Below, one piece after another: positions 49,435 through 61,180 of a stretch of 64,000 nt of DNA (positions within the stretch are counted from its first letter, which is position 1; the number at the start of each line of letters is the position of its first letter). The stretch covers positions 67,865,132 to 67,929,131 of the forward strand of contig NC_133773.1 in assembly GCF_003597395.2 (NCBI RefSeq), given 5' to 3'. This DNA is from Chelonoidis abingdonii. Taxonomy: Eukaryota; Chordata; Testudines; Testudinidae. The position numbers and the translations under genes were made by a program. The notes beneath the pieces are model-generated. The model was not told the origin of the DNA and searched no databases. It saw only the letters and a program-made list of their open reading frames with translations.

Positions 49435-50545
49435 TAAGGTTGCCAACGTTCAACTATCACAAAACCAAACATCCTTGTCCCACTCCTGCCCCTTCTGTGA
49501 GGCCCCTGTTCAGTACTTCCCCCATCCCTCCATTACGCACTCTCCCCCACCCTCACTCATTTTCACCAGGTTGGGGCAGGGGGTTGGGGTGCAGGAAGGG
49601 GTGAAGGATCCAGCTGGGGTTGGAGTTGCAGGCAGGGCCAGTGCTTCCATTTAGGCAACTGCCAGGATTTGGGGGGGTGGCATTTTGCCGCCCCCGGCGG
49701 CAATTTGGTGGGGGGGGGGTCCTTCCGCGCTCTAGGTCAGCTGTGGCAACTTTGTGGCAGGTCCTTCACTCGCTCCGGGACCCACTGCCGAAGTGCCCCG
49801 AAGACCGGGAGCGTGGAAGGATTGCCCACCGCAGAATTGCCGCCAACGACCAGGAGCGCAGAAGGACCCCCGTCTAGGGTGCCAAAAACCCTGGCGCCGC
49901 TCCTGGTTGCAGGCTATGGGGTGGGCCAGAAATGATGGATTATGGGTACACAAGGGGGCTTAGACTGGGGCAGGGGGTCAGTGTGCCAGAGGGGGCTTTG
50001 GCTGGGGGTGCAGGCTCTGGGATGGGATTTGAGATGAGGGGTTAGGGGCATAGGAGGAGGGGCAGGGCTGGGGCAGGGAGCTGACATATAGAAGAGGGTT
50101 TGGGAGGGAGCTTAGGCCTGGAGTAGGGGGTTGGGATGCAGACTCCAGGAGGGAGGTTGGGTGCAGGAGGGGATTCCGATCTGGGGCAGGTGTTTGGGGT
50201 GCAGGCTCCAGCTAGGCAGTGCTTACCTCAGGTGGCTCCCAGTCTGTGGCACAGTGGGGCTTAGGCAGGCTCACTGCCTGCCCTGGATTTTGTGGCCAAT
50301 GGGAGCTGTGAGGGTGGTACCTATGGGCATGGGCATCATACAGAGCTCCCATGGCTGCCCCGGCACCTAGGAGCCAGACATACCAGCCACTTCTGGGAGC
50401 TGTGTGGAGCCAGGGCAGGCAAGGAGTCTGCCTTAGCCCTGCTGCACTGCCCATGAGGCTTTTAATGGCCCAATCAGTAGTGCTGACTGGAGCCATCAAA
50501 GTCCCTTTTTGATCATGCGTTCCAGTCAAAAATCTGGCAACCCTG
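49435..50545. mobile_element. hAT-like element, about 1.1 kb, carrying a nested hAT
   Basis: Left end TAAGGTTGCCA and the reverse complement of the right end CAGGGTTGCCA match at 9 of 11. Flanks CGCTGCAG (49427-49434) and CACTGTAG (50546-50553) match at 6 of 8, both differences being transitions. The body is G-rich near-repeat (GGGGCAGGGGGTTGGGGTGC-type units). The overlapping open frames of up to 128 codons are products of this composition. It is split by the 273-bp element at 49633. Confidence 0.75.
49633..49905. mobile_element. nested hAT element with perfect 8-bp TSD, 273 bp
   Basis: Left terminus CAGGGCCAGTGC and reverse complement of the right terminus CAGGAGCGGCGCC are hAT-style inverted ends. 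GTTGCAGG occurs exactly at 49625-49632 and at 49906-49913, a perfect 8-bp duplication. The interior contains GCCGCC and GGCGGC blocks able to form hairpins (about 49680-49705) and a GAAGACCGGGAGCG motif. It lies wholly inside the outer element, so it arrived later. It has no coding capacity. Confidence 0.9.
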
Positions 50546-52431
50546 CACTGTAGCGTGTAGCTACACATCTGTAAAAGGATCTGATAGTGGGGAGGCACCA
50601 GGGAAAGGCTTCAGCATGTCCTCACTGAAAGGCTCCTGCAGCAGGACACTCCAGGGCTAAATGTAGCAGTGTAGATGTGGAGGCATGGCTTGGCTGAGTA
50701 AAGAGTCACATAAGGTATGCACTTGCATACACACCCACACCCTTCCAATGTTCGTATTCTACACGTCTAAGCTGTGCCTCCCTGTCTACACCACTATTCA
50801 TACCTGTGCGGGGGTGTGTGTGTGAAATAAGTGGTTAGGTACTCTGCATGCCATTGAAAGCAGGCAGTGTAGATGTACCTTAACTACCTTATTAGTCAAG
50901 AGACAGTAGAATTAATATGTAATGCAATGGCTTTATTAATTAAAGATGTATAATGGGCTGTAGTTGTTCGAATGAAGACTGAACTGTGCATGTGAGATTC
51001 ATTACTAACTTTAGTAAAGTTTAGCCCACGGATGGAGGAGAATAGAACTCGACACTTATCAATGCCATTAATGAGTACCAAAATCATGCACAAGTTTAAA
51101 AATATAAACTAATCCCCCCTCCGTCATTGTAGAACAAAAGTAGTATCCCATTTATTCAGCATTCATAATAGAACTATGTAAATTCTTGACATATTGCATA
51201 CATTAACCTTTTAGTAAAAGACTGAGTTAATTTACACAAGAATAACCTTACTATAATAACTGTTTGACTAAATTTAACATCTGGATCACTGCTCTGTATG
51301 ATTAAAAATTTCAGAAATACGTGTTTCATCTAGGAGCAACCTTCATCCTGTTTCTATTTTGTCCCTGGGGTCTGTGGCTTCTGTTCCCCTGGGTACTTGT
51401 GTCTGTATAGAATTGGAGTAGGATAGACATGCAACTTACCATTAGTGAACTATACTATACTCTGCTCTTTTGAGGACATTTGAGGATAGTAGTTGTAGTT
51501 ATTCTGTTTAGTCCTTACCCAAATGGCAAATTCCAAAAGAGGCTTAATGGAGCCAAAAAGAGCATAGTTAGCAAAAGATTACATTGTACTAATTCTCTGA
51601 TTGGATGCCTAGGTAAATCTAGTGTAAATCACAGCAATCATGAGGCTGTTGTAATCTGACACACAAAGCTTGTGTATGTTCTAGAGCTGGTTTGAAAATT
51701 GTATGTGTGCATGTGGAAGTCAGCTTTTTGGTCAATAGTCAAAAGAATGTCAGAGAAAAAGAGTTTCCATGTTTTTAGTTTTCCAATGAAAACATTTTAG
51801 GAAAGTAAACACTTCAAATAGCCCTAGTCTGTACTATAACGTCTTAATCTTCATCAAGAAATTTAAAGTTGCTACACAGCCTGCAGGTTGCTATCAAAGT
51901 TTACATGACCTGTTCACTCTTTCTTGCCTATATGAAGGACTTTTGTTACTTTTAATAACATAATTTCAGATGCACTGGCATTAACAATCTCAGGAGTCTT
52001 ACTATAGACAGCTCTTTGCCCAGAAGTTGTATTCAGTACAGTTCACTTAAATCTGCTCAAAATAAGACTAATCATCTTAATATTGAAAATGGCTACCAGA
52101 TAGCCATTTACACCATGGTTTTCAATGTTATACTAATGTAAAAAAAGTTTGCTACTATAAACAATACTACCGAGATAGGCACAGCTGCAGATACAGATAC
52201 AGTGAATGCAAGCAGCACCAACAAGATATAATTTATCAAACAAATGTAATCTTGTTTTTAGTCAAGGTTTAGATGCTGATTTCAGTGGGACTGCTCAATG
52301 AGAACAATACTCTTCAGCTTGCATATGAGTGGCAGCATCTGGCCCCGAATAAGTTATCCTAACTGCTACTACAATCTTGACTAAAAAGCCACGTGATGCA
52401 AGAATTGTATGACACAAGAGTGGTGCTGGCG
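50546..52431. other. no gene; possible palindromic repeat remnants
   Basis: About 50640-50885 ends in GCAGTGTAGATGTACCTTAA and contains AGCAGTGTAGATGTGGAGG, suggesting a remnant MITE. The rest (50.9-52.4 kb) is AT-rich with nothing recognised. Confidence 0.4.
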
Positions 52432-53260
52432 TGACAGATTGACAATATCCTGGACTATTAAGATAGACTTACTGGATTCGGTTTAACATATTTTTAATAC
52501 AAGGGATGCCAAGGTAATTGTGAGATTGTATGTAAATTTGCTAACGTAATTCCTCTGGTTACCAGCCCTTTACACCCATCCCCTTGAGAGTCTCACATAA
52601 ACTAGTTCTGAATGGATTCTCCACACAAAAAATGGATTTTTTTAAATAAATAGCCTTATTTTAAAATAAGTTTAAGGGGTTCTTCCTAATCCAGCAAACA
52701 GACAGAACCCCTGCTCCATGGAGTCTCCAGTCCTTAGGGAAGAGTTGGAAGGACTGGAACTACTGAGGCTCCCCAAGTTCTTAGTCTGAGCTGAAGAGGT
52801 AATCAACTTGAAATCACATCACAAGGAAATCCCTTGGGTGGGTGAGGGGGAGGTTGGAAGGATCAGTCCTGCCAGAGCCCATGTTAGGATTGGGGTGATT
52901 GCTAATAAACTTATTATAATGTGTGTCGGTTCTTTTATTGTTTTTAAAGCTTTCTCTGTAGTGCTTTTACCATAAAAATAAAATAGGCTTGCATAGGAAG
53001 TGCTGTGGTACATTATAATAGTTGGCAATTACTCTTACTAGTCTCTGAAGAGAAAGTAATCCGGCCTCTTTAGACAGAGTCTCTCACTGGGATATCAGTG
53101 TGAGGCGGCCATGCAGCCTGAAAATAACCTGGTCAAAAGAGAGCAAGACGTAGGTCTCTGCTCAAGTGAGGTGATGGCTGGTGGAGCCTGAACCATAGAG
53201 TGGGTGCCCTTGCTAGACCACAGAGTGGAAATGCAGGTGCAGTTACCCTGAACTGTGACA
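52432..53260 (+). mobile_element. probable gypsy LTR
   Basis: Begins TGACAGATTGACAATATCC and ends GAACTGTGACA. It contains GCTAATAAACTTATTATAAT with an AATAAA signal near 52905 and GTGTGTCGG just after, and a second AATAAA at about 52977. A gag-like frame follows directly on the plus strand, which fixes the orientation. The downstream partner LTR was not found, and no duplication can be tested. The left edge is approximate. Confidence 0.45.
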
Positions 53261-53890
53261 ACTGGCTACAAGGCGAATGGTAAAATAAAAATAATGGCTG
53301 TAAAGACTATGCAACTAGGTCATGTAAACTACCTTCTAGCCCTAAAAATTGTGAGAAATGCTGAGGAAACCTGGAAAAAGTTCACACAGAAATTTTCATT
53401 GCAGTTAAAAAAAAAGGCTAGTACAATGGAAGATGAGCCAGAAAAATTTTACTGCTTTAATGGTTACTAGAATTGAAATACTTGCACCATACATCTCTAA
53501 GGAAACAAATGGTGAGGAAGGGGAAGAATGCTTTGAGGTAATAGTGAAAAGTTTATGAATAATTATGCCTTGAGAGTGTTCAGACAATATATTTTTCATA
53601 GGTAAGAAGGATCCAGAAAGAAAGGTAAATGCTACAATACTTTGTTGTTGATATCTTAAAATTAAGCCTATCATGAATTTGGATGACTTCCTTATGAAAG
53701 GCCAAAGACCCTAGTTTGTGATGCAGCAAAAAGTGAAAGGCTGACTCTGAGACACAGATCTGATGCTTGACAAAGCAGTGTTCTTATCAAAGCAGCGGAA
53801 CAAACTTGAACATAGATCTGGTTGAAATGCAGGATTCTTGGTTTGCAAGAAATTTTGGCATTTTAAAATTTGGTTTTGTCCTGACTTAGC
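53261..53890 (+). pseudogene. gypsy gag, N-terminal part, broken
   Basis: The frame 53255-53470 includes MQLGHVNYLLALKIVRNAEE then TWKKFTQKFSLQLKKKA, like the start of a Ty3/gypsy Gag (N-x-x-x-W-x-x-F-x-Q). Stops follow, but later fragments still fit: FIGKKDPERK near 53598, and a TDLMLDKA segment near 53760 like the conserved LTLDKA region. Spacing and order are as in gag. The copy has many stops and no pol was found to its right, so it is truncated or deleted. Confidence 0.5.
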
Positions 53891-54891
53891 ATTGCACCAT
53901 TTTTTTAAAATTTTTTTTTTAATTTCTCATGTACTGGAAATGCTGAAATAGTATCATTTTGGAAAAACTGACTGATGGTGTTTATGGAATGAAATCTGCT
54001 CCCTGAACCTGCAACCACTGACTGAAGTTGAGATTCTTGTCAGTTTCACCGCTTCTGCTTTGGTTGCCTGATTCCCAAGCAGACCAGCCTACTGAGCCAG
54101 CTGGCCAAAAGTCTGGAAGCCCAGAGTGCCAGCAGCATGCATTAAGGGACTGCCCTGGAATTGTGGATCATGGAAGCCCATCCCAGGACCAACAGACTCC
54201 CACCTCTGCAGCATTGAGCCTAGAAGCCCTCAGATCACCTAGGATTTCAGGCTCCCTGCTCCAGAACATGGAGCTGAGCTCCAATTAGAGTCTGGGCTTC
54301 TAGGCTCTCTAGTCTGTGGGAAACAGCCTGGAAGTTCTGAGAGCCCTGATTTGAGCTGAGTTTGCTAAACTGGCTTTTTCCAACAAAAGTCCCCAATCCC
54401 CCTAAAAGTTTCATATCAGATCTTGTTAAATGCAAGTAGAGGCTCTAGCTAAAGAGATATTTCCAGCACCTCCACACACTTATAGCCAATCTGGATTTCT
54501 TTGTAAATTTGATATCCATTTCTCTATCCTCATTTCTAATTCAGACTTCCTGTCTTTGCCCATCTGTAATTTTTTCCTCATATTTTCAGGCTGATATCTT
54601 TTACAGTGACATGGGCCATATTGGAACTAAATAGATAAATCTTAAATGTGGCGTCCACTCACAGGTAATCATTTCTGCTTCCTTTCATCTGTCAGATATT
54701 AGAATCATGAAGTTTTCAGCAGCCCATTCTTCAAGGGACACATGCTGTGGTGCTTCTCTTAACTGAGACCTTTAATAAGAGCAAAAGCAGACCCTTTATC
54801 TTTGCACCAGCAAGAAGAACATTGTTTTTTCAGGATTGTGGCTTCTATGCTAAGGAAGTCAGAGCAGTTTTTAAGGTGAAATGTCCCCTAG
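53891..54891. other. no gene seen
   Basis: A T-rich run lies at 53900-53925. About 54040-54440 is a purine/pyrimidine-balanced region with AGAAGCCC-like motifs that resembles dispersed repeat DNA but cannot be named. Confidence 0.4.
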
Positions 54892-55007
54892 TGAAGAAAA
54901 AGATAAGGTGGATGAGGTAATATATTTTATGGGAGATATTACCTCACCAACTTTGTCTCGCCAATATTCTGGGAGCGACACGGCTACTCCTACACTGCAG
55001 ACAACTT
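54892..55007 (+). repeat. short retroelement tail fragment
   Basis: Reads AAGGTGGATGAGGTAATATA and, at its end, GGGAGCGACACGGCTACTCC. The end motif ACACGGCTAC is shared with the Penelope-like tail at 18460-18475, suggesting a related family or a shared 3' end. Confidence 0.45.
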
Positions 55008-55980
55008 TAATGATGAAGGCATATACAAGACCCTATGCTTCACCAACACATTGGTGTTAAAAGCTCAGATGGGCTGAAGTGCAACATAGAGCCTTCTTGG
55101 GCCCTTTCCACAGGATGAATGTCTATCCCTTTATGAGAATCACTGTTTAAAAAACAGTCACTAAACAGTTTTAATAGCAATAATAAAGAGTGGTTGATAT
55201 GACCACAACCAGCCACAGAGAGGCAGCAAAGGATAAAAGGACACAGATATAGATACACACACAAAATCAACACAAAAACAAAGAAAGACAAACACACCCC
55301 TCCCTCCACAACAACTGTAGGACAATAAAGTCAACAGTAAAAACAGAAGCCCTCACTCTCATGGTGCAATGTATGGACTTGTCTAGACTCTTCTAGACTT
55401 AACCATACATAAATGCAATGGAATTTAAATTGGAGTAAGCTACACACTGAATGACCACAAGAAAGTTTAAGTTGTGTGGGCAGTTTAAACATACCTACAT
55501 ATACCCTCCTGCGAGTTGTTTTCCTCGCTAACTCCTCTCTTCTAGCTGCTCAGCATGCTTATTAAACCATCTAAGAGTCCCTTATACCCAAGACTCAGTA
55601 GGTCAAGATCTGCATAAGTTACTCATAGGTACACATAGGTGTGAATTTAAGTCAGAAGTGAATTGATGAAACACTTCCTGGGGGAAAGAAAATACAATTT
55701 AGCATCACTGCTGAGTTTGGCCCACTGTATTTAAAATTGTGTTCATAGAGATTTCCCATTGTATTTGAACAGCTCATGACTGAAGTGTTAATATCCATTC
55801 CCAGACATATTTCCAATGCAGAATGAGTGTAATGATATCTATAAGCAAACACAGAGTAGCTCTTTGCACTGGATATGTCCACCTATTTGAAAACAGCATC
55901 TGCCTGCATTCATTACAACCCTCCTATGTGTAAGCGACTAGCCCTTGAGTCTTCAAAATAATTCAGAAGTAAACAGCGAC
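55008..55980. other. no gene seen
   Basis: Unclassified; includes a sequence near 55375-55510 (GGACTTGTCTAGACTCTTCT) that may be a MITE end. Confidence 0.4.
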
Positions 55981-55983
55981 TTA

Positions 55984-57595
55984 GGTCTGGTCTCTACTAG
56001 AAGCTTTTGCCAGTACAGCAATGTCAGTTAGGGCTATGATTTTTTTGTAAGACAATTCTATACCAGAAAAAACCCTACTGTAGATACAGTTGCACCAAAA
56101 CACTAGGGAAAAAGGAAAAAGCAGTTGCTGGTATAGCTTATTTTGCTTGTGGAACTGGTATCTGCTATAGTAGCCAAAGTACTCTTTTTGCAGTTACCTG
56201 GGTAATTATAGGCCTATCAGTCTGAGATCAGTCCCAAGCAAGTTAATAAAGCAGATGTTATGGGACTCAATAAAACATTAAAAGAGGGCAATATAATGCC
56301 AATCAACACGGATTGGCATTATGGAAAATAAATCCTGACAAACTAACTCGACATCTTTTTTTTAAAATGAGATTACAAGTTTGGCTGATAAAAGTGAGAA
56401 TGTTGACATAATATATTTCGATTTCTATAAGGTATTTGATCGGATACATCATGACATTTTGACTAACAAATAACTAGAATATAAAATTTACTTGGTACAT
56501 GATAAATGGATTAAAAACTGGCTAACTTATAGGTCTAAAAATGTATCTGGACACAGGACCGTTGAATAGACATGTTTCTAGTGGGGTCCTGTGGGATCAT
56601 TTCTTGTCCCTACACTATTTACCATTTTTATTAATAATCTGGAAAAAACCAAAATCATCACTGATAAAGTTTGCAGATAATAGTTGTGGGAGTGGTAAAT
56701 AATGAAGAAGGCAGGTCACTGATTGAGTGATTGAGATTGCTTGGAAATCTGGGGAAGTCAAACAATATGCATTTTAATATAGCCAGTTAAATCTGTGTGT
56801 GTGTGTATATATATATATAACAAAGAATGTAGGCCATATTTACAGGATGGAGGACTATCCTGGGAAGCAGTGACTGTGAAAAAGATTTGGGGGCTGTGGT
56901 GCATAATCAGCTGAGTATGAGCTCCCAGTGTGACACTGTAGCCAAAAGAGGTAATGCGCCCTGAGATGCATAACCAGGGGAATCTTGAGTGGGAGTAAGG
57001 AGGTTATATTACCTCTGTATTTGGTACTGGTGTTACCACTTCAGAACTTGACACAGGATTCCAGGTGTCCACAATTCAAAAAATATGTTGATAAATTAGA
57101 CCAGGTCCAGAGAAGAGCCACAAGAATGATTAAAGGATTAGAAAACATGCCTTATAGTGAGATTCAAGGAGCTCACACTATTTATGTTAATCAAGTCACC
57201 CCTTAACCTTCTCTTTGTTACAGTCTGTGAATACTTGTATGGAGAACAAATCTTTAATAATGTTGTCTTCAGTCTAGCAGTGAAAGGATAACACAAACCA
57301 ATGGCTGAAAGTTGAAGCTAGACACATTCAGACTGAAAATAAGATGTACATTTTTAATAGCAAGTAACTAATCACTGGAACCATTTACCACGGATTGTAG
57401 TGCAATCTCCATAACTGACCATTTTCAAATCATGATTGGATGTTTTTCTAAGGGATCTTCTCTAGAGATTATTTTAGAGACGTTCTATGGCCCACACAGA
57501 ATGATCATAATGGTGATTTCTGTCCTTGCAATATATGAATCTAGGGTCTGCCAGTATAGCTATACCAGTAAGCCCTTTCTCATTTAGGCAAGGCC
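55984..57595. mobile_element. PIF/Harbinger-like MITE split by CR1
   Basis: The left end GGTCTGGTCTCTACTAG and the reverse complement of the right end GGCCTTGCCTAAATGAG are imperfect inverted repeats. TTA flanks both ends (55981-55983 and 57596-57598), the 3-bp PIF/Harbinger duplication. The body contains repeated GCCAGTATAGC/GCTATACC motifs on both sides of the break. CR1 fills about 56198-57540; without it the MITE would be about 270 bp. Confidence 0.7.
56198..57540 (+). mobile_element. CR1 LINE fragment with RT domain, inside the MITE
   Basis: The plus strand codes NYRPISL near 56206, then a VDIIYFDFYKVFDR-like block near 56405 (the usual DxxKAFD). LVPTLFTIFINNLE follows near 56603 and IKFADNS at about 56664-56684. 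The active-site FADD reads FADN, so the second Asp is lost. The C-terminal CR1 region then follows with GPGPENRATRMIKG-like QVQRRATRMIKGLENMP near 57100, and a decayed ATGAATCTA end. It has numerous stops. It begins mid-RT, a normal CR1 5' truncation, and is flanked by MITE sequence on both sides. Confidence 0.8.
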
Positions 57596-57598
57596 TTA

Positions 57599-58559
57599 TT
57601 GATGAGAAACTTCCACAGGATTGTTCAGGCTCTATTTTTCCTCCTCACCTGAGAATTGCTGCTTACAGGCAATGAGGACTTTTCTTGACATCTCAGCATC
57701 ACTATGAGCGAGATGATCTCATGGCAAATCCAGCCACCAGATGGCAGACACTGCTAATTAAACTCACTCATGTTTGGGCACAGATTGTATTTGTCAAAAA
57801 TAAATCAGAAACACCAAAGAGAATAAAGGTTGGTCTGTAGACCGAGACACCTAAAGAGGAAAAGCCTTATGCTTTACAACTATGCTCTTTCCACAGAATA
57901 TTTTTTGCCAAGCATGTTGTGCTGTCTACTCTAAAAAAACATCCTGCTCAACTGGTCACCTGGCAGCACAGAACATTTTAATTTTTTCTTCAAATCTTCA
58001 AAACCAAGTCAAATATCCATGACTGTATATGAATTGTCTAATTAATTAATATATTTGTACTGGTCACTCAAATATCTGATTAGTTGCAGCACTTAGTTTT
58101 TAATTATAGGAATTTAGCATAGAGAAGAACTTTTTTCATGCATCTGCATCACTGGTATAGAGCAGGTGTCCCTATGCTGTCCAGACAATAGAGCTGGTGG
58201 AGTTGTTCCTCACAAACAATTCAAATTTCTAAGAATATATGCAATATTTGTAAGTCTTCCTAGAGTAATTTGAACAAATAGTTTTCCATCTGTGATTTGT
58301 TCAGAACCTCTTCACCACAAGTATTCATTATTTTTTATGGTAGGGTTGTTTGAAAAGTATTTATTCAAAACTTTAATCAATACATTTCACTGTTACTTTT
58401 TATTAACAATAGTTGTAAATGAAAAAAAAAATTAGTATTTTCCCAGCTCTAATTTGTGGTGCGTGATTAACTGAGGTGAACAATTCTTTCCATTAATTGA
58501 TGGCTGTGTGTGGAGTATAGACTTATTATGGGGAGCTGGCCAGCCTATAAGTTGACCTA
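57599..58559. other. no gene seen
   Basis: Unclassified AT-rich DNA. Confidence 0.5.
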
Positions 58560-59544
58560 CAAGTTAGTCTATAAATAGTTCTGAAACAAAACTACTCAAA
58601 ATAATTAAGTCCCAGGCAGACTGCGAAGAGCTACAAAAGGATCTTTCAAAACTGGGTGACTGGACAACAAAATAGCAGATGAAATTCAATGGTGATAAAT
58701 GCAAAGTAATGCACATTGGAAAACATAATCCCAAATATACATATAAAATGATGGGGTCTAAGTTAGTTGTTACCACTGAAGAAAGATCTTGGAGTAATTG
58801 TGGATAGTTCTCTGAAAACATCTACTCAAAGTGCAGTGTCAGTTAAAAAAGCAAACAATGTTGGGAACCATTAAGAAAGGGATAGATAAGACAGAAAATA
58901 TCACATTGCCTCTATAAATCCATGGTACACCCACATCTTGAATACTGCCTGCAGATGTGGTTGCCCCATCTCAAAAGAGATATATTGAAATTGGAAAGGT
59001 TCAGAAAAGGGCAACAAAATGAATAGGGGCATGGAATGGATTCCATATGAGGAAAGATTAATATGACTGGGGCTTTTCAGCTTGGAAAAGAGAAGACTAA
59101 GGGAACATATGATAGAGATCTATAAAATCATGACTAGTGTGAAGAACATAAAGAAGGAAGTGTTGTTTACTCCTTCTCAAAACAGAAGAACTAGGGGTCA
59201 CCAAATGAAATTAAATAGGCAGCAGGTTTAAAACAAATAAAAAGAAGTATTTTTTCACACAATGCAGTCAACCTGTGGAACTCTTTACCAGAGGATATTG
59301 TGAAGACCAAGACTATAACAAGGTTCAAAAAAGAAATTCATGGAGGATAGGTCCATCAATGGCTATTAGCCAGGATGGTAGGGATGGTGTCCCTAGTGTC
59401 TGGGACTGACTGGAAATGAGTGACAGGGAATGGATCACTTGATAATCATTCCCTCTGATGCACCTGGCACTGACCGCTCTCTGAAGAGAGGATATTGGAC
59501 TAGACCTTTCGTCTGACCCGGTATGGCCATTCTTATGACCAGTT
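58560..59544 (+). mobile_element. CR1 LINE 3' end, second subfamily
   Basis: The plus strand carries LQKDLSKLGDWT and MKFNGDKCKVMHIGKHNPKY near 58640-58740, then a LGVIVDSSLKTSTQ-like block near 58790. Later motifs are HPHLEYCLQMW near 58930, KGQQNE and GAFQLGKEKTKG-like blocks at 59010-59110, and the 3' UTR with TGGACTAGACCTTTCGTCTG. It ends GTATGGCCATTCTTATG, the TTCTTATG-type octamer of another CR1 subfamily. Frame changes are frequent. It is 5' truncated after the RT core. Confidence 0.8.
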
Positions 59545-61018
59545 CACTAGGCCCTCAAAGGTTCTGGAACCCACATAGCTTATCAAAGAAATTATCAATA
59601 CATAAGTCAACTTTCCTTCAAAAAGAAACAGTTGACCACTTCCGGCACAAGTTCTTAGAAGACTATAGGGGCTGCCACTAAGGCCTATGGACTGCCACTA
59701 TGTGGGTCACAGAATTGCTTTTTATTTATTCAAGTGACAGCTCAGGTCCAGAGTTCTGATGTCAAAAGATGAAACATCCAATTCAATAGGATTCTGATTT
59801 TTTATATATATTAACAGGCTAAATAACTCAGTAAAAGCATAAAATAAAATACACATTTAAAACTAAATCAAACATAAGGAAATTAGGTTACTAGCAGATT
59901 ATCTAGTTATATTCATTAACAATATAAAGTAAACCAACAATTCCTTAGAAACTCTATAATAATAATTTGGGAAGGCAGAAGTCTTGTTTAGCAGTCAGGC
60001 CACAAAGTAACGAGCATTTTCTGTCTCAGTGTCAACTGATATGTTTATATTCTAGCCAAAAAGCTCACACAGAGAGAGTCAAATCAGTTCCAGGTTGAAG
60101 CTAATGTTGAAATTATAATTCTGAAACCATTTAAAGCAGCCTGCCTAAATTATTATCTTGTCTTCCATACCTCGCTCCAACACCAGGTAACATGGAAACA
60201 CAATTCAAAAAAACAGATTGTTACATTTACTATTCAGATGACAGAAAGATTGTTTTAGGTATCTGACTAACTATTCTATACGTAGCTTTCTCAAATAAAA
60301 TTCTGTGTATTTACACTCTCCCCCTCACCAGCCATCAACTACAGTTTTAAAACACAAGTGCAACAATGCTGAGATAGAGGCATCCCTCTACTAATAAAGA
60401 TTGGAAAATAACTAAAAGAGTTGATACTTATGCCCAATAACTGCAGTGATTCTTTGTGGTTTCGTTCAGCTTCAGAAAATCCAATAGAAAAGTTAAGTCT
60501 TTCTTGGCTTTGATGATTTATGTTGACAGATTTGCTGTCTGGCTAGAAATTATTTTATCGTAGATGTCAAATCTTAGAAGTTGCAAGTTTCTGGACTCCT
60601 ACCCCTTGGTAGTCAGATGGGAAGATAGAGGAAGCACAGGCCACTTTGTCAGCAATGGGGGCATTGCATGACCAGAGGTCAGCAAATAATGGTTATAGCA
60701 GCAGCCACTGCAGGCAGACAAACCAGAGGCAAGCAAACCAGCCAACTGCTGGCCTCTTCCTTTCATTCAGTTTTGAAAGTGGTGACCTGATTGGCTCATC
60801 CTCCTTTTAAGTCTTCTCAGTAGCTTCTTGGCAAATCAGAATGAGGTAGCTGGTATCACCAAATGGGGTCCAATTAGGTCACCATTCCAAAAATGATGAA
60901 CCTCCCCATTCCAGTCACTTTGGCTCAGAAAGTCCACATCTCTAAAAACAGACCCAGTCACTCAGTGTCCATAGATATTCCAAGCCATTCAAAGCCATGG
61001 GTCAGTCCACATGTATTA
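59545..61018. other. no gene; possible LTR-like promoter features
   Basis: Near 60790 TGATTGGCTCATCCTCCTTTTA suggests a CCAAT box with a weak TATA-like follow-up, so part of this region may be a decayed LTR. Edges and partner are not visible. Confidence 0.3.
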
Positions 61019-61180
61019 TGTCAACCATCCTAAAAAGCCCTGACTCAAAACCAATTTCAAACATGCAAAACTATCAAAAAAGTTGGAATTGTAATCGTAG
61101 CAATAAGCCAGTCATGCCTTCATGCCTACAAAGGGCAATTCTTGATTTACAGATGAATGCCTATAACATCCCCTTTATAT
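61019..61180 (+). repeat. 162-bp direct repeat, copy A
   Basis: Begins TGTCAACCATCCTAAAAAGC and runs to CCTATAACATCCCCTTTATA. Copy B is at 63700. I count about five or six differences including one single-base indel near the end. Similarity starts and stops abruptly. There is no coding potential or terminal inverted repeat. Confidence 0.8.

Noticed and set aside
49620..50598. Cluster of open frames up to 128 codons
   Set aside because: All lie in the GC-rich nested hAT elements; translations are low-complexity.
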